The translations under genes and the position numbers were made by a program. The notes beneath the pieces are model-generated. The model worked only from the letters and a program-made list of their open reading frames with translations. It searched no databases and had not been told where the DNA came from. A stretch of DNA of 64,000 bases, taken from the NCBI GenBank assembly GCA_019916065.1, contig CM034237.1:21225752-21289751 (forward strand). The letters are read 5' to 3'. Of this stretch, positions 11,520 through 20,530 are shown in pieces; the stretch's first letter is position 1, and the number at the start of each line of letters is the position of its first letter. The stretch is from Vitellaria paradoxa. Lineage: Eukaryota > Streptophyta > Magnoliopsida > Ericales > Sapotaceae.

Positions 11520-12350
11520 GAATATCCCTTTCAAGGTCTTAGTGGCTTTCACACATTTATCAGTAGGTAACCTTTTCTTCTATATCATCAGTATCTAGAG
11601 GGTAGTTATTTTGATAACCGACATGCCAATGGGGCGGCTTAACTCTAGTTCATTGGTAGCCCTCTCCAAGACAGGATACATTATTTCTTTTAATTGTTCA
11701 TTATCATTTTTTTAAATATGCTAAGTATTAATCCAATTTCTACAGATAAGTAGATGGTAAGACACAATAGATTAAAATTATGACAAAATTCATCAAAATA
11801 CTTCTTTTTAATTCACACGTGAATAAGAATTTTAGTCTAACACAATGGATTGACTGAATGTTTGATGCACATATGAGGAGATAGAAATCATAAAATTTCT
11901 CATTAATAGAATGTGAACTCCTATCTTTCTTAATTTTATCAAGTTCAATTAAGAATGAGTACAAATACCCAAAGATTTTTTTAAGATTTAAACTTATTAT
12001 TCCCCCTCACTCCAAAAACCTTTTTTTTTTTAAATCAAACAAAATTGAAACTAATCATGCAAAAAAAAAATCTAATCTACATGTTCTCATAGAATTAGGA
12101 TAAAATATAACAATGATATAAAGCTGAGTTTATGAAAAAACTTGTTTCTACTTATCAAGGCTCACCTTTTCAACATCCTTAGAAGTGCGTGTGACATTCA
12201 AGTCACTCTTTCTAACCCAAACAACCCTAGTTTTTGAACCTTAGGGGTTTGGGTTTAGGTCCAATGGATTTTGAAAATTTTTCTTGTTTGTGAGGTCTAA
12301 AATCATGAAAAGTTTTATTTGACCTCGATGGGCTAAACCAATTTGAAGAT
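11520..12350 (-). mobile_element. Copia fragment B, post-gag part
   Basis: The stretch GTGGCTTTCACACA ... GGTAGTTATTTTGATAACC ... CATTGGTAGCC (about 11540-11670) and AAGGCTCACC...TCTTTCTAACCCAAAC (about 12157-12230) match in order the region downstream of gag in elements A (13800-14420) and C (50160-50775). It is a piece of a related copy on the minus strand. The matching gag continues beyond element A at 17609, so A interrupted it. No LTR of B is recognised. Confidence 0.65.
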
Positions 12351-13205
12351 TAAAATTTCGTAATTTGCTAGTTATCCCAATCAATCAATCACACACACGT
12401 GTATGTAGAAGGCAGTAAAATAAATGAGGAAAGCCACACAGGGAAACCCTAAAAACTTTCACTAAAAACAAGTGTTGGTTACAAACTCTAAACTCTCGAT
12501 AGATCGACTCCTCGACTCTATACTCTGTTGATGTTTATTCGAATCCTCAATACATCAACTCGTTTAGCGAAAGCCCTTTGACTACTCGAAGGTACAATAC
12601 TGATTCCTCAATAACTTTGCTGAATCCTCAGCGTGCACAAACCTCGAACCTAAACTTCTTTAGATTGAACATTGAACATGTTAGCTAAGAAATTGAGAAA
12701 ACTTTAAAACTATTTTGCTCTTTATTGAATGCTCTTTATTGAGTGAATATTCTTTCCATATGGAACTCTAGACACATCCAGAGGATATATATAATAAAAC
12801 CTGTGATGCACGGGTCTCAAAATAGAACCTCAGAAAGGCTAAAAATAAACTTCGCGGGAAGATCGCTCCCACGGCCTTCTAGTAGCCTTCTCGCAGAGAT
12901 CTTGCGAATCATGTGGTCTTCTTGCACTGCCAATCTTCAACAAACAGCTCTCGGTATTATCCCACAGCTACTTGCGTTCTTCCAGTAGTCTTCTTGCGTT
13001 CTTCCAACAGTCTTCCTGTATTATTGTGTTTCTGGCTCTATTCAGTTTGTTTAAGACTTTCAAGATTATGCAAAACAGCTTTTCTGAGGCCTTTACACTT
13101 CTACTTGACTCAAGACTGTAGTGCATTAACTTACACTAAGTCTAGATATTACAAAACTCTTTGTTTGATCATGGATTTGCCAATTCTAGAATCTAATCCC
13201 TAACA
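12351..13205 (-). repeat. 3' LTR of Copia A
   Basis: Aligns from end to end with 16775-17608. On the minus strand it begins TGTTAGGGATTAGATTC. The expected terminal CA is mutated (plus strand TAAAATTTCG instead of TGAAATTCCG). A TATA-like ATTATATATATCC lies near 12785-12800 on the minus strand. Confidence 0.85.
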
Positions 13206-13219
13206 TTCTCCCCCTTTGG
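13206..13219 (-). promoter_or_regulatory. Polypurine tract of Copia A
   Basis: On the minus strand CCAAAGGGGGAGAA directly precedes the 3' LTR, the position where plus-strand DNA synthesis is primed in LTR elements. Element C has the near-identical tract at 49374. Confidence 0.8.
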
Positions 13220-14332
13220 TAATTCAATGTCAAAACTTAATAAATGAAATTACAATTGAAATCAACCTAAATTAAGACCTCAGTGAAAGTTACAATGATC
13301 GATATGCTCTCATAATTAAATTTGTTTGCTGCACACTTAAACAAAATGATCAAGGCATTGTGTGGCAATAAATAAATAACTTAAAAAAATTAAATGACAA
13401 AAAAATAAGGTATGATATGTAATCTTAATGAATTCATTCTAAGTTTTATTTCCCCAAACACAAAACTAAACATAATTTCAAATTTTGACCACACATAAAT
13501 AGCCATAAATAAAAACTCCGAGAGTCACCATACTATTTATGTCATGAGTTGTTCACACATGTTATACCAATGGTCAAATGCCTGTGCGGTGTGTGAAATG
13601 AAGTTTAAGTGCAGCATAATTAATGCTTTTCGCATACTTGCATGAATTTTAAAAATGCTCCTTTTGGACTTTGAATTGAATTGAGCAGTGTATGCAGTGT
13701 TAGCTCTTCGACTAGTTTCTCCTTAATTCATTGCTTTTCAACTATACACCAATTTTTTTTTTTAAATTTCATCCCCCAATTTATATATATATATAATTAC
13801 TTTTCGGCTTTCACATACTTATGGTAGGTAGCCATCTTCTTGTATCGTGGAACCCAAAGGGTAGTTATTTTGATAACCTGCACATCATTAGGCTAGCTGC
13901 ACTATAACCCATTGGTAGCATTTTCCAAGTGATTTTACTTTATAAGAACACAAGAGCAACCAATAGTCCCAAAACAGAGAATTTATAAAACAATTGAACG
14001 ATGGAAAAGATTTCTTATGATGTACTAAACTTTGTGCAATTACAATTGGCACACCACTACCATGACAAGGAACAACAAAACATAGGATTAAGGTTCCTCA
14101 AGCAATTCAAATTCAAGACCACTATATAGATCAACAATTTTAATCTTGTGATTTTGAAGTGTGTATGAAGTAATAGAACATGCAAGAATATCACAAAGAA
14201 TAACTTTGAACCAAAAAAATTTTTATTTTTCTTATTTTTTAAAAATTAAAAGAATCTAATCTACATGATTTCATAGAATTAGAAAAGAATATAACAATGA
14301 CGCACATCATAGTTTATGAAAAAAAATTACCT
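13220..14332. other. Non-coding interior of Copia A
   Basis: Lies between gag and the 3' LTR where pol would be in a full element. It is shared with element C (49388-50780), for example TGGTCAAATGCCT and TAATAGAACATGCAAGAAT, so it is a family feature rather than random debris. No ORF of note. Confidence 0.6.
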
Positions 14333-16717
14333 CTACAAATCAAGGCTCACCCCTTCAACATCCTTAGGGGTGTGGGTGATATATAGGTCATTCTTTCTAA
14401 CCCAAACAGTTTTTATTTTTGGAAAAATATGTTGAGTATTAGGGTTGTTCAGTTGACCAATGGGTTTTGAAAAATTTTTCTTTCTATTCTTTCTTATTGG
14501 CCAAGTCATGTAAGGTTTAGAATCAAAACATAACTCTTGAAATCTCGAGGAATCAAAATTATTTGACACATGAGAATTAGGTCTCAAGAAATTCCTAGTG
14601 TTAACATAGGATAAGGGTAACCCATACAATTTGTGACAATGAGGTCTTGTGTGACTAGGTATACCACAATGAAAACATATAGGAACAAACTTATGTTGCA
14701 TGTTAGGGGTCATACCTTTAGGCTTCTGAAAATAGGCTCTTGATTGATTACCTTTCTTGGGTTGAGAAGCTTTAATTGTTTTTGGAGCAGTTGTCTTTGA
14801 AGACTGAAATCGAATTAGCCTAGGTTTTTTCTGTTCACTAAGGATAGCTTTAGCTTCAACAATGACCACCTGCTTGCCAGTATAACCAAGTCTTCTTCTG
14901 TCACTTGGGCTCCTTTGCATCCTAAGTATGTCATCAAGTTGGGAAGATGCTATATTCATCTTGGATTGCATGGTTTGCAACTTAGCTTGATCATCTTTTA
15001 ATTCATTATCTTTTTGATCCAGTTTGGTCTTGAAGACTATTATCAATTAATTTTAAGTTTTCTTGCTTGCTTTAAAACTGTCAAATTTCTCTTGCAATTC
15101 TTGTAGGGCAATTTTTAGATTGTCTCTCTCCCTTTTCAACACTTTATTCTTTGCAGTCAATTTTTCGTTTTGTTTGTGGAGTTTGTGATAGTCTTGGTAT
15201 AATTGTTTAGACGCCTTATCAACATCCATTTCCTCATCTGCATTTTCTTTAACTTCAATTTCAAAGAATTCTTCTTTCTTACTCTTAGAAGAAGATGGCT
15301 CTGCTGAATTTGAGGGGGCACTAGCTCTAACCATAAATGCAGTAAAATTCTCTGGATAATCTTCTGAAGATGAGGAGATACTAGATTGATCATCTAAATC
15401 ATCAAGAGTTGCATTGAGTGCCTTCTTCTTACTCTTCTTATTTTCACAATCTTGAGTTATGTGACTATAACCTTGGCACTCGTTGCACTTTATACCCTTA
15501 GACTTGTTCTCCTTCTTCTTCTCTGAAGATTTATCTGCTTCAGTTTTCTCATTTTTCTTTATCTTTCGTTGCTTACTATCATTCTTTTTGAAGTATTTTC
15601 TAATTTTCTTGGTATAAATAGCAATTTCTTCAAGAGAAGTGATTAACTCATCATCACTTGAGGAGGACTCTTATTCCTTAATAGTTTTTAGGGTAACTCC
15701 TCCAGATTTTGGTTTAATCATGTTGGCTTCATAAGTCTACAAAGAGCCAACTAAGAGGTTGTTTGGAGGTTCAAAAACAAGAAAAAAAAGTGATATTTTT
15801 AGTGGTTTTGTGTGTGTTTTTTTAGTTACATTTTTTTGTATGTTTGGTAGAACAAAGTGTATTTTTTAGCCTTTTTTTTGTAACTTTTAAGTGTTTGGTA
15901 AATTTTTTACTGTAGCAAATAAAAAAAGTGGTAACTTTTTTGTGTGTTTGGTATATTTTTTATTGTAGCAAATAAAAAAAGTGGTAACTTTTTGTTTTAT
16001 TTTTTATTGTAGCAAATCAAAAAAGTAAAAAAAATTGTGGTTCTACCAAACGCACCAAAAGTTACAAAATGCAACTTTTGGTACATTTTTGCTAGTTTTG
16101 AGCCTCCAAACAGGCCCTAAGTCTTCTACCTGCATTGTGTCTACATCCTTGACTTCTTCAATAGCTATGACTTTTGCTTGAAAAGACATAGATAGGGAGC
16201 AAAGAACCTTACTTATAATCTTTCGGTTTGGAATTTGTTCTCTAAGGTTGAAGCTAGTGTTGACTATATCGCTTAGCTTTACATAAAAACTGTCAAAAGA
16301 TTCATCCTAACATCTTCAAGCTCTCACATTCAGAAGGAATCTTTTGTAGTTTTTATTTCTTCATAATGGAGTTGCCTTCACGAGTTAACTTAAGAATAGT
16401 CCACGCTTTCTTGGCAAACTCACAGCTTGATATTCTTCTAAATTCATTAGCAGACACAGCACAAAAAATAGCACTTAGGGCTTTGTAATTCTACTCTACA
16501 CTTTCTTACTTTGCCCTGGTCCACGTATTCATCGGTTTTTCTACAATCATGTTGTCGACCGTATGAGTTGGTTTTATCCAACTATTTTCAATGGATAGCC
16601 GTACATTAACATTCAGAGAGATCAGATGAGCCTTATACGAACCTTCCAATAAGCATAGTTGGTGCCATTGAACCACAGAGGCTTGGTACTCGAATTGCCT
16701 TCTCTAGGGGAATCCAT
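14333..16717 (-). pseudogene. Copia gag polyprotein (A), broken
   Basis: Gag forms the virus-like particle and binds RNA. The minus-strand start is ATG at 16717 (MDSPREGNSS, then WFNGTNYAYWKVR, the N-terminal gag signature of this Copia group). It has frameshifts and stops, and is split by a MITE at 15754-16117. It resumes with MIKPKSGGVTLKTIKE and a lysine-rich stretch. A zinc knuckle CNECQGYSHITQDC follows (about 15450-15492), then an acidic, coiled-coil region (15053-15334, with KQNEKLTAKNKVLKRERD), and a second knuckle-like CFHCGIPSHTRPHCHKLYG (about 14620-14680). It ends with WVRKNDLYITHTP, near where protease would begin in autonomous relatives. Two knuckles separated by a coiled coil also occur in C and D. 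Confidence 0.8.
15754..16117. mobile_element. PIF/Harbinger-like MITE inside gag of A
   Basis: Ends GAGGTTGTTTGGAGGTTC and, on the minus strand, GGGCCTGTTTGGAGGCTC, agreeing at 14 of 18 positions. TAA flanks it on both sides (15751-15755 reads CTAAG; 16118-16121 reads TAAG), fitting the 3-bp TWA duplication of PIF/Harbinger. The interior holds three repeats of TGGTA..TTTTTTA(C/T)TGTAGCAAAT (about 15895-16020). It splits the gag codons between VEDL and the MIKPKSGG segment. Confidence 0.75.
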
Positions 16718-16760
16718 CTAGCAAGTAATAGGATCACGTTTTTATCTCAAAAATGAACTT

Positions 16761-16772
16761 GCTCTGATACCA
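16761..16772 (-). promoter_or_regulatory. Primer binding site of Copia A
   Basis: Minus-strand TGGTATCAGAGC, complementary to the 3' region of initiator tRNA-Met, two bases inside the 5' LTR. This is the usual Copia primer. Confidence 0.9.
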
Positions 16773-16774
16773 AT

Positions 16775-17608
16775 TGAAATTCCGTAATCTATTAGTTATC
16801 CCAATCAATCAATCACACACACATAAATGTAGAAGGTAGTATAATAAACGAGGAAACCCATATAGGGAAACTCCAAAAACTTTCACTAAAAACAAGCGTT
16901 AGTTACAAACTCAAAACTCTGGATAGATCGACTCCTGAACTCTATACTTTGTTAACGTTTGCTCGAATCCTTGATGCACCAACTCCTTTGACGTAAGCCC
17001 TCCGACTCCTCAAAGGCATGATGCTGACTCCTTAGTAGCTTTGCTGAATCCTCAGCGTGCACAAACCTCGAATCTAAACTCCTTCAGATTGAATACTAAA
17101 CATGTTGGCTAAAAAATTAAGAGAACTTTAAAATTGTTTCGCTCTTTATTGAATGAATATACTCTTCGTATGGAAACCTAGATACGTGCAGAGGATATAT
17201 ATAACAAAACCTGGGATGCACAGGTCTTAAAACAGAACCTCAGAAAAAGGCCCAAAAATAAACTTCACAGGAAGATTGCTCCCGTGGCCTTCTAACAGCC
17301 TTCCCGCGACCTTCCTATAGAGATCCCAAAAATCAGTGTAGTCTTCTCGCACTGCCAATTTTCAACAAACAACTCTCAGTATTATCCCACAGCTACCTGC
17401 TTTCTTCCAGCAGTCTTCCTACTTTATTGTGTTTCTAGCTCCGTTCAATTTGTTTTGGAATTTCAAGATTATGCAAAACAGCTTTCCTAAGACTTTTACA
17501 CTTCTACTTGACTCAATATTGTATTGCATTAACCTACACTAAGTCTAAATATTACAGAACTCTTTGTTTGATCATGGATTTGCCAATTCTAGAATTTAAT
17601 CCCTAACA
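16775..17608 (-). repeat. 5' LTR of Copia A
   Basis: On the minus strand runs TGTTAGGGATTAAATTC ... GGAATTTCA, with intact TG...CA ends. It aligns with 12351-13205 and, more distantly, with the LTRs of element C. The two LTRs of A differ at many sites, so the insertion is not recent. Confidence 0.85.
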
Positions 17609-18640
17609 ACACTCTAAAATAAAATTTTATAAAATTCTTAACGTCAAAATAGAAGAAAGGAAACCTATAAAATTTGTGGCAATTAGGTCAAACGTGACCT
17701 TTAATACCACAACGATGACAAATAGGTACAAAATTTTTAGAAGAATTAAATTGTGTAGCTTTCACCTTAGGATGAGTAAATGATTGTGGCTTGGATTTTG
17801 TAGTGCTTCTTTTTGGTGAATTGACAAATTTTGTAGTCTTTTTCAGCGGGGATCTTGAGGGTTTGGTGGTTTGAGTGGATTACTTGGTAGGTTCTCTTTC
17901 TTCATGTAGCCTAACCCAGAATTATAGTCATGCCTCCTTTGTTGAGTCCAAATTTCATCTATGACTTAAGAGCAATTGTTCATGTTTTTAAAGATTCTGA
18001 CATTTGATTTTGCTTTGGATTCAAAATCCTTGATTTTTGCCAGAAAGTCTTTCACCTCTTTTTATTCTCTTCTAGCTTCGTCTTCAATTTTTTGCAAATT
18101 GACACTGAGTTTGTTTATCAGATTAGAAAGCAGTCAACATACTAGAGAGCTTTTCATTTTGAATTTTTAGAGTGTTTCTCTCTTTTTTCAGCATGTTGCT
18201 CTTTTGAATTAGAGTGTTTCTTATTATTTTTTTTAGAATACAAAATTCTTTAAATAGCTAGTTGTAAGTCTCTTGAATGCCCCCATCAAATTTTTCATTA
18301 GAATTTTTACTTTTAGATTTTGTCTTAGTGTCGCTTAGGGTATTAGTCTTTGTACCTACAGAAAAATTATGTGAGGCTAAAAAATAATGAAGTCACCTTT
18401 ACCTTTAGAAAACAAGGATGATTGGGAGCCATTAGAGTCTAAATTATCAAGAGAGGCACAGTTGTATACCATATATATATTGCTTCTAGTTCCAGATATG
18501 ACTCTTCTCTCTATCAATTGGGTAGCTTCTATTCCCCTACTATAACAAATTTCAAGTTCATAGTTATCGTTCTCATAATCTTTAAGCAAAACACATTTTT
18601 CACCCTTGAAACATTTTATCAAATCTCATTTTTGAACCTT
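17609..18640 (-). pseudogene. Copia gag fragment B
   Basis: Minus-strand translation over several frames gives a zinc knuckle CHRCGIKGHV*PNCHKFYRFP (about 17665-17730), closer to the D version (CHHCGIKGHIHLNYHKLYRLP) than to A. Upstream come a coiled-coil run (KSNMLKKERNTLKIQNEKL, about 18180) and an acidic segment (SLDNLDSNGSQSS, near 18430). It is the other half of fragment B, cut by element A. Stops and frameshifts throughout; no LTR, primer site or pol. Confidence 0.65.
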
Positions 18641-19137
18641 ATTTTTTAATTGTAACAATTAAGAATTAAGAATTTTATTTTTTTGTAAGTTAGTCTTCAT
18701 AACAATCTGTTTACAATTAACTATTAAGTGAGAAGACAAAATAGTAATTTATCCTAAAATTTTTTAATTGTAGCAATTAAGAGTTTAAGAATTTAATTTA
18801 TTGCAATCAAGGACCTCAAGATAGAATTTTTTGTTAATATATGTTTATTTTGTATAATATTCATTATTATATTTTTATTTTGTATATTATTTGTTAATAC
18901 ATACATATTATATTTATTAATATATGCTTATTTAAAGAAGAAAAAAAGACTCATTTTTTAAATTATGCAAACTATCTATAAAAAAATAAATGAATTAAAT
19001 TCGACCTAATGAATTGATAATTGGAAAACAAAATCAAGGTACATACAAGTACCTATTAAGGGTGAGAAAAAATAGAAATGAAAATAAACAACTCTCGCGG
19101 TCCAATATGAAAAAAAAAAAAAAAAAATTGAAACATT
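18641..19137. other. AT-rich DNA, no gene seen
   Basis: Contains a short imperfect duplication (TTTTTTAATTGTAACAATTAAGA near 18642 and TTTTTTAATTGTAGCAATTAAGA near 18761). Nothing else assignable. Confidence 0.4.
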
Positions 19138-20215
19138 AAGGCTTAGTTTGAAAAGCTAACATTTTTTTTACTGGTCTGGAAAGGAAAAAATGCTAATTTT
19201 TTAACTTTTAGTCAATTTGATATTTTTGCCTTTCATAATTTAAAAAAAAAAATTATAATACAAAAGGCTAAATTTTGTCATTTCTAAAAAAAAAAAAAAA
19301 ACTAAAAGTTGAGTATCAAGAAGCAAACAAAGCCCAAGTAACAAGAACAATTATTTTAAATATATATATATTTTTTAATTTTCCTTTTCTTTTAACATAT
19401 CATTGATCCAAACAGACCCTTAGGTTCCATTTGGAAAGCTTTAGCTTTTGTCTAGTTAGCTTTCTGATTTTTTCTGAAATGATCAAATTTTTCCTTTTAT
19501 ATTTTAAACTTCTTTTAAACTATAAAAGTATAAATGTCAAATTAATAAAAAGATAAAAATTTTGTCATTTCTAAAAAAAATAAAAAACTAAAAAGTTAAG
19601 TAGCCAAAAGTAAACAAAGCCTAAATAATTAGAACAATGATTTTAAATATATATATATATATACCTTTTTCCTTTTCTCTTAACATATCGTTGATCCAAG
19701 TATACCCTCAGGCCTCATTTGTGAAACTTTAACTTTTGTGTACTTAGTTTTTTGATATCTTTTTTTTTTTTGAAATGATCAAATTTACCCATTTACATTT
19801 TAAACTTCTTTGAAATGATGAAAGTAAAAATATCAAATTAATAAAAATCTAAACAATTTACGACTAAAAACTAGCTCCATACACCAAAAAAAAAAAAAAA
19901 AAAAAAGAGTAACTTTTAGTAACTTACTAGTAGTTAGCTACCAAAAAAAAAAAAAAAAAAGGTTTTTTTGCTTCCCAAACTAAGACTTAATTTAGGAAGG
20001 AAAAAAAAAAAAAGCTAATTTCTTTTTTTATGTTTGAGAAAAAGAAGAAAAAGTTAGATTTTCAATTTTTTATTAATTTAACATTTTTGTTCTCATGGTT
20101 AAAAGAACTTTAAAAGGTAAGAGAATAAATTTGATTATCTTAAAAAAATAAAAAATACTAAAAATAGTCAGAAATCGGGAAGCTATCTTTAAGCCTTAAC
20201 TTCTTATTTTCATGG
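19138..20215. repeat. Array of diverged GTTTGG-type MITE units
   Basis: Related units recur head to tail, each starting like GGCTTAGTTTGAAAAGC or GGTTCCATTTGGAAAGC and closing with AAGTAAACAAAGCCTAA. A linker AACAAT(T/G)ATTTTAAATATAT...TTCCTTTTC.CTTAACATATC.TTGATCCAA begins at 19346 and again at 19633, a period of 287 bp. The units look like solo MITEs that were duplicated together with flanking DNA. The array lies just beyond the 3' end of ANR. Confidence 0.6.
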
Positions 20216-20299
20216 TCCTCTTACTAAGGTCAACCAAAATCATTAATTGAGTTGACCCTTAGGACGAGTAAGCCCCGCAGGGGCGCGGCGAAGAAATAT

Positions 20300-20530
20300 T
20301 CCATTTGAAGTCAATTGTCATAGATAACGAATCAAAAAGTCTTGATTTTAATAACACAACTATCTATTTCATTCATTTGATAGCCATACATTGTACACAC
20401 TCAAAACAAGCATAAGCAAATATGTTATTCCGTGGGCTGAATAAAACCACCAAACAAAAACAATACTCGGTGTTGAACACAGGCTACAAGCATGGCTAAC
20501 TGCATTTTTAAACAAAGGATAAGGATTTGA
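20300..20530 (-). other. Probable 3' UTR of ANR
   Basis: Downstream of the ANR stop on the minus strand, two overlapping AATGAA words (20368-20377) are the nearest plausible polyadenylation signals; a TATTAAAA follows near 20350. The exact cleavage site cannot be read. Just beyond (20271-20290) is a GC-rich CCCCGCAGGGGCG inverted repeat that stands out in AT-rich DNA. Confidence 0.45.

Larger units (their letters stand above)
12351..17608 (-). mobile_element. Copia LTR retrotransposon A, gag-only (non-autonomous)
   Basis: Two direct repeats of about 850 and 834 bp (12351-13205, 16775-17608) flank a 3.6-kb interior. On the minus strand the 5' LTR (16775-17608) is followed by a primer site TGGTATCAGAGC, a gag region, non-coding sequence, a polypurine tract and the 3' LTR. 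No protease, integrase, reverse transcriptase or RNase H coding is seen, so it would need enzymes from a related element; D in this window has a related gag. It lies inside fragment B. A 5-bp target duplication is not clear (AAGAT left, ACACT right). A 364-bp MITE sits in its gag. Confidence 0.85.

Noticed and set aside
12743..13203. Plus-strand ORFs of 81 and 96 codons
   Set aside because: They are the reverse strand of the Copia A LTR; no domain and not kept in the other LTR.
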